This document shows positions 39,688-48,062 of a stretch of DNA of 53,971 bases, piece by piece (the stretch's first letter is position 1; each line of letters begins with the position of its first letter). The notes under the pieces were generated by a model. It did not search any database. It was not told the DNA's origin and saw only the letters and a list, made by a program, of their open reading frames with translations. A program made the translations under genes and the position numbers. The DNA comes from Elusimicrobiales bacterium (GTDB taxonomy: Bacteria > Elusimicrobiota > Elusimicrobia > Elusimicrobiales > UBA9959), in the NCBI GenBank assembly GCA_024681855.1, contig JAILAB010000006.1, positions 1 through 53,971 on the forward strand. Reading direction: 5' to 3'.

Positions 39688-40215
39688 TCAATTTTGCCCT
39701 AAATCCTTGCTGATTTCAGGCCTTTCCTTCTCAACTTCGGCAAGATATTTTTCAGCTATGCCGGCATTAGCGCCGGCATCAATGGAATTATTGAGAATCT
39801 TTTCTGCCGTAAGCATAGATATCTCTGAAATCCTGCGGCGAATGTCACGCATGGCCGCATTCTTTTCAGCTTCTATTTCTTTTTTTGTTGAGTCCATCAT
39901 CAAAGCAGTTCTCTTCCGCGCATCAGAAAGCATGGCTTCTTTTTCTTTCGCAGCGGCCTTGCGGGCTTCATCCAGCTGTTCCTTAATTTCAGTCTTAAGA
40001 TCTGCAAGTCTGGCATTAAGCTCATCTTTTATCCTTTCAGCTTCTTTCTTGGCATGGTCAGCGGATTCCATAGTCCGCCTAAGGCCTTCTTCGCGCTCAT
40101 TGATAGCATCCATAAGCGGCTGCCAGGCATTCTTCTTCAAAATTAAAAGAAGAAGAAGAAAGCAGACAATAGTCCAAAAGGATAATCCTATGTCAGGCTG
40201 AATTAGAGCTTCCAT
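39688..40215 (-). CDS. atpF: F-type ATP synthase b subunit
   Basis: This 175-residue subunit has one N-terminal membrane segment (SFWTIVCFLLLLLILKK) followed by a long charged coiled coil. It forms the peripheral stalk as a dimer. Only one b gene is present, so the stalk is a homodimer. It lies 28 bases after atpE. Confidence 0.94.
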   Translation of the reverse strand: MEALIQPDIGLSFWTIVCFLLLLLILKKNAWQPLMDAINEREEGLRRTMESADHAKKEAERIKDELNARLADLKTEIKEQLDEARKAAAKEKEAMLSDARKRTALMMDSTKKEIEAEKNAAMRDIRRRISEISMLTAEKILNNSIDAGANAGIAEKYLAEVEKERPEISKDLGQN

Positions 40216-40243
40216 AATGCTTTAAGCTAAGCCTTCGGAACTT

Positions 40244-40543
40244 TTAGCGGTTCAGCGAAGCTGCAGCCGCCGGCTGCTCCGTGATTTCAGCAGGCTTGGG
40301 ATTTGAAAAATTCATTACAGCAAGCAGCGAAATAACTAAGGCAAAAAAGGCAAGGCCTTCAATAAGAGCCGCCGCAATAATCATGTTAGTGCGGATTTCT
40401 CCGGCAGCAGAAGGCTGGCGGGCTATGCCGTCAAGGGCTTTCGCTCCGATATTGCCAATGCCAAGGCCCGCGCCTATCAGCGTTAGGCCTGCGCCTATGC
40501 CAGCGGCTATATAGCCTAAGCCTATGAAAGTAAGGTTTTCCAT
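40244..40543 (-). CDS. atpE: F-type ATP synthase c subunit
   Basis: This 99-residue subunit forms the membrane ring. Two membrane helices are separated by the RQP loop (ALDGIARQPSAAGEI). The ion-binding carboxylate is Glu62 in AALIEGLAFFAL. The residue after it is Gly, and Asn31 stands where sodium-type rings have Gln; sodium rings usually need Gln, then Glu-Ser or Glu-Thr, so proton coupling is more likely. The C-terminal tail (about 15 residues, Ala/Pro-rich) is longer than usual. Confidence 0.96.
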   Translation of the reverse strand: MENLTFIGLGYIAAGIGAGLTLIGAGLGIGNIGAKALDGIARQPSAAGEIRTNMIIAAALIEGLAFFALVISLLAVMNFSNPKPAEITEQPAAAASLNR

Positions 40544-40571
40544 TTAAAGATTCCTCCGTTAAATTACTAAA

Positions 40572-41336
40572 TTAATGCGGATGAACTGCCATGCCGGTAA
40601 ATATGGCAGTAAGGAACACAAATATGTATGCCTGAAGAAAGGCAACGAAGAGTTCCAAGGCCATCATAAAGAGAACCAGCAGAACAGACACCGGGGCTAC
40701 GCCAAATCCGTATACCGCCCCAAGCGAGCCAAAAATAAATATAAAACAGATAAAAGAGAGTATAACTATATGCCCGCCAAGCATATTGGCAAAAAGACGC
40801 ACGCAAAGGGCGAAAGCCTTTGTTACAAGGCCTATAAGCTCAATTGGAAAAAGAACGGGATATAACCATATCGGCACGCCTTTAGGAACAAGGTTTTTAA
40901 AATAATTGGCAAAGCCTTGTTTTTTTATACCGGAATAAAGAATCATAAACAGGGACATCACTGCCAAAGCGCCTGTTACTGCCAGATTGCCGGTAGCCGT
41001 AGCGCCAAAAGGGAACAGACCTAACAGATTAAGAGTCAGAATAAAGAAAAAAAGAGTAGCGAAATACCCCAAATGCTTATCCCCAAGATCTTTGCCTAAA
41101 TTAGGCCTTGCTATCTCATCGCGTATGAACAGAAATATTACTTCCACCATTGAGCGTAAAGGAGCGATTGCCGGGGACTTGCTGCGTATGATAAAAGGAA
41201 GAAGCAGCACAAGCAGAATAAAAGCAATAGCCATCATCAAAAGATGTTTGGAAATGGGAAGATGAATGGGCCCAAGTTCCAAATAAGCCCAAACCTTATC
41301 TATTATGTGATGCTCTAAAATTTCTTTAAGTTCCAT
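40572..41336 (-). CDS. atpB: F-type ATP synthase a subunit
   Basis: This protein of about 254 residues is the proton channel. The conserved Arg is in ALCVRLFANMLGGHI, and the end contains FLQAYIFVFLTAIF. I use the ATG at 41336; a longer frame starts at a GTG 13 codons upstream but the added residues look non-conserved. It is the first gene of the operon, and a strong promoter lies about 70 bases upstream. Confidence 0.95.
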   Translation of the reverse strand: MELKEILEHHIIDKVWAYLELGPIHLPISKHLLMMAIAFILLVLLLPFIIRSKSPAIAPLRSMVEVIFLFIRDEIARPNLGKDLGDKHLGYFATLFFFILTLNLLGLFPFGATATGNLAVTGALAVMSLFMILYSGIKKQGFANYFKNLVPKGVPIWLYPVLFPIELIGLVTKAFALCVRLFANMLGGHIVILSFICFIFIFGSLGAVYGFGVAPVSVLLVLFMMALELFVAFLQAYIFVFLTAIFTGMAVHPH

Positions 41337-41407
41337 AATTCTGCTTTTGGCACCGCATGTTTTTCCATGCACCACGCTTGAAAAAATATACCATACGGTA
41401 GAATTTT

Positions 41408-41436
41408 ATTTTACTACTTTGACCTCTATGTGTCAA
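41408..41436 (-). promoter_or_regulatory. Sigma70-type promoter of the atp operon
   Basis: On the minus strand TTGACA (41431-41436) and TAAAAT (41408-41413) are separated by exactly 17 bases, a near-consensus promoter. The start of transcription would be near 41401, some 65 bases before the atpB ATG. It lies between the large membrane gene and atpB, so the atp operon does not depend on the upstream genes. Confidence 0.75.
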
Positions 41437-41645
41437 TAATATAATTATATAAAAGTATTAAACAGTTTCTTGCAGCAGTTCATATAAAACATTGTTTTTT
41501 TCTGAAAAATTTTCATTCACATGCTCTGAAAACAACCATATGTTATTAAATTATGCGCGAGAATTAAGGCTGATTGCACAGCAGAATAAAACACATGCAC
41601 TATTTACAAAAAAGTTTTCACATTAGCGTATAATAAACACAGCCT

Positions 41646-43802
41646 TTACTTAGGGACTTGTTTATTCATAAGCAATACTAAAGCATTTGTAATAGCATAG
41701 CCCCTGTGCCGCATATAATAAGTGTTAGCAAAAGCAGGAGAAATTTTAGCAAGTTTCACATCATCTTCATCGCCAAGATGGTAATACTGTAAACATGTTC
41801 TTTGAATAAAATCCGCATTATTCTTTGTAATTTTTGAGAAACACAGAGGAACATAAGACGATTCAAGATAAACCGGAATAAGATCAGCTCTTGCTGATGA
41901 ATGCAGTTTTCCAGAATCATTTCCGCAGCGAGACGGAAAAGAAAGCTTTTTGTCAGGCATACAGCATTCAGAACATTTATCTTCTGTTTTACCTCTATAA
42001 AAGTCTAAATATTTAGTTTCTGAAAGCATGCTTACCGCAAATGAGGAATCACGAAGACTCTTTCTAAGCTTTTTATCCCATGGAGGAACAGAAAAAAAGA
42101 ACTTTCCATATTCTCCTGAACAGAAAGGAACCATAGTCATGGCGATCTGTTCAGCATATTTTTTTTCTTCCAAAGTATATTTTTTTTCTGTACGAACATA
42201 AGCTTCAGAAATCACACATGATATAAGGGCTGTTTTAAGACTTTCCTCTCCCTTCTTTTTATCTCCTGTGCCAAAATAGGAAAAACTCTTAAGAAGAAGC
42301 TCCTGCCAATGTATTTTTTGAAAAAAATAAGGATAATTTTCAGAAATCAGCCTTGATTTCTGGCCAGAAGAATTCTTACGGGAAAGATAAAACTTCATCC
42401 AGCTGCGCATCCAACGGTATCCATCCTGAGGAATCTTTTTATTTAGCTTATCAAGAAGTTCCAGCCTTGCCTCAAAATCCCATATATCAGGATAATTGCT
42501 TCTTGTCTGATTTTTTAAGAGAAAAATATTGTCTGGGTGAGCATTGAAATATTTATCAATGTTTCTTCTTTTGTAACGAAACGGGAAAGCAAGTAACAGA
42601 CAAATAGCAGCTGCCCATATAACTATCAGAGGCCCGCTGCCCAATGCAAAACATATTCCTCCGGCTCTATTTATTTTTGACATATTCTCCTGATTATTAT
42701 GATCTCCAATAAAAGAGGCAAGAGCTGTGCTGCCTGACAAAAGCATAAGAAACCATACAGGGAAGAGGTATCTTATTTCTATAGGCATGATTATTGTCAT
42801 GCAAAAGAAATATCCAGCGGACACAGGCAAAAGCATAAGCCTAAAATTACGTCTAAACTGATATATGCTGAAAAACCACAGCAGAATAAGGGATAATTTT
42901 ATCGGGCATGTTTCTATAAGAAACATGATTCTTTTGAAAATTCCATAAAAAAAGGGCCACGGATCAGCAATAAAGATTTGCAGATACTTGCAAAAAATTT
43001 TTATAAAAGTAGGATTGTCCTCACTAAAAAAAATATCTTTAACATTTCCTTCTGTAGTCTGTTCCATCCCAATTAATCCAGATATAAGATTAGGGATAAG
43101 CCTTTCAGATGTTTCCGTAAAAAAACATATTCTGCCTGATTCTTTGGTAGCAATTACAGACCATGCAAGTCCTGCCATAAAAACAAATAGACATATAAGC
43201 GAAAAAGAGCGTAAAGACTGTTTATTTTTTTTAAGGCGGATAAATTCAAAAAGCAAAACAATCATGGCAAAAGGAAAACATGTCCCTTTAGCCTGAATTG
43301 ATACTGCTATAGTGAGAGCCAGCAGAATATTCCTGACAGCTGAAGGTAGAGACAGAGAATAAAAGACACAAAGAGGGGCCAAAACCGCAGAAGTTATAAG
43401 TATCTGTTCGAAAGGAAAAAAGCTTTTATAAAAAAGAAACAAAGAGAAAAAACTGGCACATATTCCAGCTCCTGCAGAAAAAGCTGAGGAACCTGCAGCA
43501 AACATAAGCAAAACAGGAGACAGGCATATTAATGTTTTTATGAATGAAAGCCAGGAAGGCAAATGTATTATAATAGCTGAGTGGGCAAGCAATTGAAAAG
43601 GGAATACAAAAACATTTAGAGGATTAACAGGAAACAAAAGGTTATCTGCGCAATAAAGGAGATTATTATTAATATCAAGCTGAAGCAAGTTTCCGCATAA
43701 AAAAATTACTGATATGAAAAGCGCAACAAAGAAAACAAGAAAATTTTTATTTTGCAGAAAAGCAAATAAAAATTTTAATTTATTTTTAAAAAACTTATTC
43801 AT
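41646..43802 (-). CDS. Large polytopic membrane protein, GT-C-like, with soluble C-terminal part
   Basis: This is a 718-residue protein. About ten to twelve hydrophobic segments fill residues 1-430. An early loop after the first segment contains ADNLLFPVNP, where GT-C enzymes carry an acidic pair. The C-terminal 290 residues are soluble and contain a Cys-rich patch (DKCSECCMPDKK). The fold resembles lipid-linked sugar transferases (ArnT/PMT type), but no signature is convincing and the substrate is unknown. It starts 3 bases after the small AtpI-like gene. Its DNA is more AT-rich than the atp genes. It has an architecture similar to the broken gene at 1615-3536. Confidence 0.6.
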   Translation of the reverse strand: MNKFFKNKLKFLFAFLQNKNFLVFFVALFISVIFLCGNLLQLDINNNLLYCADNLLFPVNPLNVFVFPFQLLAHSAIIIHLPSWLSFIKTLICLSPVLLMFAAGSSAFSAGAGICASFFSLFLFYKSFFPFEQILITSAVLAPLCVFYSLSLPSAVRNILLALTIAVSIQAKGTCFPFAMIVLLFEFIRLKKNKQSLRSFSLICLFVFMAGLAWSVIATKESGRICFFTETSERLIPNLISGLIGMEQTTEGNVKDIFFSEDNPTFIKIFCKYLQIFIADPWPFFYGIFKRIMFLIETCPIKLSLILLWFFSIYQFRRNFRLMLLPVSAGYFFCMTIIMPIEIRYLFPVWFLMLLSGSTALASFIGDHNNQENMSKINRAGGICFALGSGPLIVIWAAAICLLLAFPFRYKRRNIDKYFNAHPDNIFLLKNQTRSNYPDIWDFEARLELLDKLNKKIPQDGYRWMRSWMKFYLSRKNSSGQKSRLISENYPYFFQKIHWQELLLKSFSYFGTGDKKKGEESLKTALISCVISEAYVRTEKKYTLEEKKYAEQIAMTMVPFCSGEYGKFFFSVPPWDKKLRKSLRDSSFAVSMLSETKYLDFYRGKTEDKCSECCMPDKKLSFPSRCGNDSGKLHSSARADLIPVYLESSYVPLCFSKITKNNADFIQRTCLQYYHLGDEDDVKLAKISPAFANTYYMRHRGYAITNALVLLMNKQVPK

Positions 43803-43805
43803 ATT

Positions 43806-44246
43806 TTAGATTATACTTTTTTGTGCAGATTTCGTGCCTGTATTTTTTACGGAAACTGCACATGGCAAAGAACTTTTGTCTGCCATTTTAACGGCCGGTG
43901 AATGAATAAATTCTTTATATGTATAAAGCGGAACAAGCAGGAATATTTCCTGCACTATTATAAATGCAAAAGAGAAACAAAGCAGTGGGGCCAATCCATA
44001 AACATGAAGGAAGAAAACAGACAGTATCAGAAAAAGCAGCCTGAAAAAAAAGAGTCCGCACCATATAATGAGAAAATTCTTATTATCAAGCTGTATTGCC
44101 TTTTTCAGTACAAAACGAGATATACATCCGCTAAATAAACCACATAGAATACCAGCTGTAATAAATTTTAACATGAAGATACAAAAAACATTTTGGCAAA
44201 ATGCAGCAAAATCAGGCAAAACATGCAGACATGCTCTCAGGAACAT
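43806..44246 (-). CDS. Small membrane protein, AtpI-like
   Basis: The frame holds 146 residues; an internal ATG at 44174 gives 122 residues and begins at the first clear membrane segment (LKFITAGILCGLFSGC). Three hydrophobic segments follow, with a conserved-looking basic stretch between the first two (FVLKKAIQLDNKNFLIIW) and a polar C-terminal 40 residues. Size and layout fit AtpI, which helps assemble the c-ring and precedes atpB in many operons. No strict motif proves it. It is followed 3 bases later by the large membrane gene instead of atpB. Confidence 0.5.
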   Translation of the reverse strand: MFLRACLHVLPDFAAFCQNVFCIFMLKFITAGILCGLFSGCISRFVLKKAIQLDNKNFLIIWCGLFFFRLLFLILSVFFLHVYGLAPLLCFSFAFIIVQEIFLLVPLYTYKEFIHSPAVKMADKSSLPCAVSVKNTGTKSAQKSII

Positions 44247-44250
44247 TATT

Positions 44251-44442
44251 TCAGCATAGCTTCAGTTTTTTAAGCAGAATAAGTATAAGCATACAGATAA
44301 CAGCTGTGAATATACCATCCCAGCAATAACGCGGAAGTCCCCCTGGGATAAGACTGTGCGCAGCCATAAACTCCTTTATCCAGGCTTCATACACAAATAC
44401 GGAAATGCCAGCGAAAAGCGAAATTGTCAGATTCTTGCCCAT
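44251..44442 (-). CDS. Small two-span membrane protein, possible AtpZ
   Basis: This protein of about 63 residues starts at the ATG at 44442, with TAGGA 9 bases upstream; a TTG 14 codons earlier is also in frame. Two hydrophobic segments flank a short polar loop (KEFMAAHSLIPGGLPRY). AtpZ proteins are short, have two spans and precede atpI. The position just before the AtpI-like gene supports that reading, but sequence identity is not visible by eye. Confidence 0.4.
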   Translation of the reverse strand: MGKNLTISLFAGISVFVYEAWIKEFMAAHSLIPGGLPRYCWDGIFTAVICMLILILLKKLKLC

Positions 44443-44518
44443 AATTGTTATTCCTATACTAACTAAAGCAATATCAATAAGCAATAGTATTAAAAGCTTA
44501 TATACAGTTTAAAAATTA

Positions 44519-44552
44519 AGAAAAGCCGACGGCTTTATCCGGCGGCTTTTCG
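44519..44552 (-). terminator. Terminator after the SWIB gene
   Basis: AAAAGCCG and CGGCTTTT form an 8-base stem with a 14-base loop that can pair further. It lies just after the SWIB stop codon on the minus strand, with T4 following. Confidence 0.65.
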
Positions 44553-44575
44553 GATTATAACTTAACAGAATAAGG

Positions 44576-44836
44576 TCAGGCCTTTATATTTTTGCTTACT
44601 ATGCCTCCAACCTCAAACATAGTAATCTGATCCTTGCCGAAAAGCGGTTTCAGTTTCGCATCGGCATTGATGCAGCGCTTGTTTTTCTTATCCTGAAGAT
44701 CATGTGCCTTGAAGTATTCCCAAAGCTTCTTCACTATCTCAGTGCGGGGAAGGGGCTTATTGCCTACTATGGCCGCAAGCGCATCATTAGGCTGAACGGG
44801 AGCCATGAATTTATTGTTAGTTTTCTTTGCTGGCAT
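44576..44836 (-). CDS. SWIB/MDM2 domain protein
   Basis: This is an 86-residue protein that is almost only a SWIB domain (residues 14-84): LAAIVGNKPLPRTEIVKKLW, then KKNKRCINADAKLKPLFGKD. SWIB domains occur in eukaryotic SWI/SNF subunits and in a few bacterial groups, notably Chlamydia, where a SWIB fusion to topoisomerase is known. A direct DNA or nucleoid role is likely but not shown. AAGGAG lies about 7 bases before the ATG, a very good ribosome site. It is transcribed alone. Confidence 0.93.
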   Translation of the reverse strand: MPAKKTNNKFMAPVQPNDALAAIVGNKPLPRTEIVKKLWEYFKAHDLQDKKNKRCINADAKLKPLFGKDQITMFEVGGIVSKNIKA

Positions 44837-44902
44837 TACATTTCTCCTTAAAACATATTTGATACAGTATACAGTATTTTTTATTATCTTGTATACCTGA
44901 AT

Positions 44903-46453
44903 TTACAGCTTAGGCGCAGCCGCGCAAATGGCTTCATTCTTAACGCCGAATTTCTTAAAGTTATCGGTGAAGAGTTTTGCCAGCTCTTTGCGTTTAGCGT
45001 CATAAGCAGCTTTATCGGCCCATGCATCTCGCGGATTCAGCACTTCCGTGGGAACGCCGGGGCATTCAGCAGGAATAGAGAAGCCAAATACAGGATCTTC
45101 AACAAAATGAACTTTCGCAAGCTCTCCATCCAATGCGGCATTGAGCAGCGCGCGGGTATGCTTAATGCTCATGCGCTTTCCTATGCCGTAAGGGCCGCCG
45201 CAAAGGCCTGTGTTGATAAGCCAGCAGTCAGCATTGTTTTCGCGCATCTTCTTTTCAAGCAGCTCAGCATATTTTGTGGGATGATGAGCCATGAAGGGTG
45301 CGCCGAAGCAGGTGCTGAAAGTAGCTTTAGGCTCGGTAATGCCAACTTCCGTGTTAGCAACCTTTGCGGTATAGCCGCTGATGAAATGATACATGGCCTG
45401 GCCATAGGACAGCTTAGCTATAGGAGGAAGAACGCCGAAAGCATCATAAGTGAGCATTACGATATTCTTGGGATGATTGAAAGCAGGGCCTGTTATGGAA
45501 TTCTCTATAAAATAAAGAGGATAAGCGGCGCGGGTATTCTCGGTAAGCGTGCCATCATTAAAATCAGGCTGGCGGGTATTCTTGTCAAAAATCACATTCT
45601 CAAGAACAGTGCCAAAACGGCCAGTGGTGGAATAAATTTCCGGCTCAGCCTTTGGGTCAAGGCGTATTACCTTGGCATAGCAGCCGCCTTCAAAATTGAA
45701 AACTCCATTATCAGACCAGCCATGCTCATCATCGCCTATCAGGCGGCGGGCAGGGTCAGAAGAAAGAGTTGTTTTCCCAGTGCCGGAAAGACCGAAGAAA
45801 ATAGCGGTGTCCTCATTCTTGCCGACATTAGCCGAGCAGTGCATGGTCATAACGCCTTTTAGCGGCAGCAGATAATTCATGACGCTGAATATGGATTTCT
45901 TTATTTCGCCTGCATAGGCGGTGCCGCCTATTATTACCATGCGGCGCTTAAAATTAAGGATAATGAAAGCCGTGCCGCGGGTTCCGTCTTTTTCAGGATC
46001 CGCAAGGCAGCCGGGCGCATCAATGACCGTAAAATCAGGGGCAAAGCTCTTAATTTCTTCCGCTGTGGGGCGGATGAAAAGGCTGTTGGCAAAAATATTA
46101 TGCCAGGCATATTCAGTGTAAACGCGAACAGACAGGCGGTTCTGCGGATCTGCGCCGGCAAAACAGTCGCGAGCAAAAATATCCTTATCCGAAAGGTATT
46201 TTTCTATCTTAGCAAGCATGCGGTCAAAAAGCTCTTCGCTTACAGCCACATTGTTTGTGTCATTCCACCATATTTTGTCAGCGCAACCAGGCTCTTTGAC
46301 AATATATTTATCCTTAGGGGCGCGGGCAGTGTACTTGCCTGTAGTAACGCAGAACGGGCCTCCGGCGGTTATAAATCCCTCTTTCCGAAGAACGGCCTGC
46401 TCATAAAGTTCAGGAACAGACAGGTTGGTAAAAATAGTCTTTGATGTTTTCAT
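44903..46453 (-). CDS. pckA: Phosphoenolpyruvate carboxykinase (ATP)
   Basis: This is a 516-residue cytoplasmic enzyme that converts oxaloacetate and ATP to PEP, CO2 and ADP; in fermenters it often runs in reverse and yields ATP. GLSGTGKTTLS is the kinase loop, GDDEHGW is the metal site, and AKLSYGQAMYHFISGYTAK and TCFGAPFM are conserved. Length fits the ATP-type (about 520-540). It is transcribed alone. Confidence 0.98.
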   Translation of the reverse strand: MKTSKTIFTNLSVPELYEQAVLRKEGFITAGGPFCVTTGKYTARAPKDKYIVKEPGCADKIWWNDTNNVAVSEELFDRMLAKIEKYLSDKDIFARDCFAGADPQNRLSVRVYTEYAWHNIFANSLFIRPTAEEIKSFAPDFTVIDAPGCLADPEKDGTRGTAFIILNFKRRMVIIGGTAYAGEIKKSIFSVMNYLLPLKGVMTMHCSANVGKNEDTAIFFGLSGTGKTTLSSDPARRLIGDDEHGWSDNGVFNFEGGCYAKVIRLDPKAEPEIYSTTGRFGTVLENVIFDKNTRQPDFNDGTLTENTRAAYPLYFIENSITGPAFNHPKNIVMLTYDAFGVLPPIAKLSYGQAMYHFISGYTAKVANTEVGITEPKATFSTCFGAPFMAHHPTKYAELLEKKMRENNADCWLINTGLCGGPYGIGKRMSIKHTRALLNAALDGELAKVHFVEDPVFGFSIPAECPGVPTEVLNPRDAWADKAAYDAKRKELAKLFTDNFKKFGVKNEAICAAAPKL

Positions 46454-46583
46454 TTGCTGCTTAAATACCTCATTTTAATAATAACTACAAATATATTCTA
46501 CTGTTTTTTTTATTCCTTTGTTTAGTGCCTCGTCATAAGGCCATTTGCAATCCTTATTTTCCTTTATCAATGCCTTAATGTTT

Positions 46584-46613
46584 AAAAGGCTTCCTTTTTA
46601 AGGAAGCCTTTTT
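46584..46613 (-). terminator. Bidirectional-looking terminator after aspartate aminotransferase
   Basis: AAAAGGCTTCCTT and AAGGAAGCCTTTT form a perfect 13-base stem with a 3-base loop and T runs at both ends. It ends the aminotransferase transcript on the minus strand. Confidence 0.9.
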
Positions 46614-46635
46614 CGCATAGAGGGGAAAAAACATA

Positions 46636-47799
46636 TTATTCGCCGTCAAGCGTTTTTCTTATGCGGGTTATGCCTTCAGCTATATTCTCCGCAGAAGCGC
46701 AAAAGCTTAGGCGCAGATGGCCTTCCATGCCGAATTCAATTCCCGGCACAGCTGCGACAAGAGCTTTTTCCAAAAGCATTGCAGAAAGCTTGCGCGAATC
46801 AGGGTCATAGGCGCTGAAATCAGCAAAGCTGTAAAAAGTTCCCTGCGGCTTAGCAAGCTTGATTTTTTTCAGCTTAGAAAGCTCCGCGACAAGAAGATCG
46901 CGTTTTTTCTCAAGGCCCTGGCGGAGTTTTTCAACGAAATCTCCCTGTTCGGCAAGAGCCCCCGCTGCGGCTGTCTGGCTTAATGCTGAAGGGCAGGAGG
47001 AAACCTGAGCCTGAACCTTAATCATGGCCTTTGTAATTTCCTCGCTGGCAATGCTCCAGCCAATGCGGAAGCCGGTCATTGAGAAAGTCTTTGAAACGCC
47101 GTTTATGGAAACTATCACGGAATCATTCAGAGGCCGCTTCGCATAATTAAAAGCAGAAGGGGCTTTCAGCCCGTCATACACAAGACGGTTATAAATATCA
47201 TCCATGAGCAGATAAATGTCATTTCTCTCGCAAAATTCCACCAGCCCGGCAATGGTCTCCTCAGGGAAAACCTGGCCTGAAGGATTGCAGGGACTGTTAA
47301 GCATTATGACCTTTGTTTTATTAGTTACAGCAGATTTTATGTCGCTAACCGTAGCCAGCAGGCCTTTAGCAGGGCGAACAAGCACAGGCTCGCCATGCGC
47401 CAGCTTTACCATTTCAGGATAGCTTACCCAATACGGAACGGGGATAATGACTTCATCTTCCCTATCCAGCGCAGACACAAGAAAGTTAAATATAGCCTGC
47501 TTTGCGCCGGAAGAAACTACTATATTTCCCTTCTCTGGCTTTATGCCGTAAAATTTTTCAGTGTATTTTATTATTTCATTCTTAAGGGCAACAGTGCCTG
47601 AAGAAGGCGTATAGCGCACAAAGCCTCCGTTCAGCATTTCATGGGCTGCCTCAGCAGCTCCGTAGGGAATAGCCTCCACAGGCTCCCCGCCTCCCAAATG
47701 TATGACAGGCTTTCCTTCAGCCTTAAGGGCATTCGCAACTTCATTAAGCTTAAGCGTCGCTGATTGTCCGAGAGACTGAGCCAGTTTACTTATCTTCAT
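46636..47799 (-). CDS. Class I aminotransferase, aspartate type
   Basis: This is a 387-residue PLP enzyme. SGAKQAIFN is the phosphate-binding region, NSPCNPSGQVF the family NPxNPTG block, and INGVSKTFSMTGFRIGW carries the catalytic Lys. Pattern and length fit the AAT-I beta/gamma groups that use aspartate or aromatic amino acids with 2-oxoglutarate. It acts in the cytoplasm. It is the gene just downstream of the tRNA-Cys on the same strand. Confidence 0.93.
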   Translation of the reverse strand: MKISKLAQSLGQSATLKLNEVANALKAEGKPVIHLGGGEPVEAIPYGAAEAAHEMLNGGFVRYTPSSGTVALKNEIIKYTEKFYGIKPEKGNIVVSSGAKQAIFNFLVSALDREDEVIIPVPYWVSYPEMVKLAHGEPVLVRPAKGLLATVSDIKSAVTNKTKVIMLNSPCNPSGQVFPEETIAGLVEFCERNDIYLLMDDIYNRLVYDGLKAPSAFNYAKRPLNDSVIVSINGVSKTFSMTGFRIGWSIASEEITKAMIKVQAQVSSCPSALSQTAAAGALAEQGDFVEKLRQGLEKKRDLLVAELSKLKKIKLAKPQGTFYSFADFSAYDPDSRKLSAMLLEKALVAAVPGIEFGMEGHLRLSFCASAENIAEGITRIRKTLDGE

Positions 47800-47828
47800 A
47801 CTCTTTTCACCCTATGGAAATAATTTAA

Positions 47829-47899
47829 GGCGCGGGCGGGAATCGAACCCGCGAATAGCAGTTTTGCAGACTGCCGCCTTACCACTTGGCCACCGCGCC
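47829..47899 (-). tRNA. tRNA-Cys (GCA)
   Basis: The 71-base cloverleaf on the minus strand has the acceptor stem GGCGCGG/CCGCGCC, the D arm GCCAAGTGGTAAGGC, the anticodon arm GCAGTCTGCAAAACTGC with anticodon GCA, and the T arm GCGGGTTCGAATCCCGC. The CCA end is not encoded. All stems are fully paired. Confidence 0.97.
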
Positions 47900-48062
47900 G
47901 TTATAGATACATCTTAGCAAAAAAAGCTTAATTATTCAAATACCATACTCAAGCGAATTTAACAATCCTGGCATATCCGCCATTTTAGAAATTCCTTGTT
48001 GCCGCATTCAGCCGCTTTTATTAAAGCCGATTGCTCTTTTTCTTTTATATAATGGAATTATC

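Noticed and set aside
44228-44266. Third copy of the MLKxxQHD repeat
   Set aside because: Only about 12 bases (ATGCTGAAATA) match and the second arm of the palindrome is missing.
45107-45862. Plus-strand 251-codon frame opposite pckA
   Set aside because: pckA is intact on the other strand with all motifs; the opposite frame has no family resemblance.
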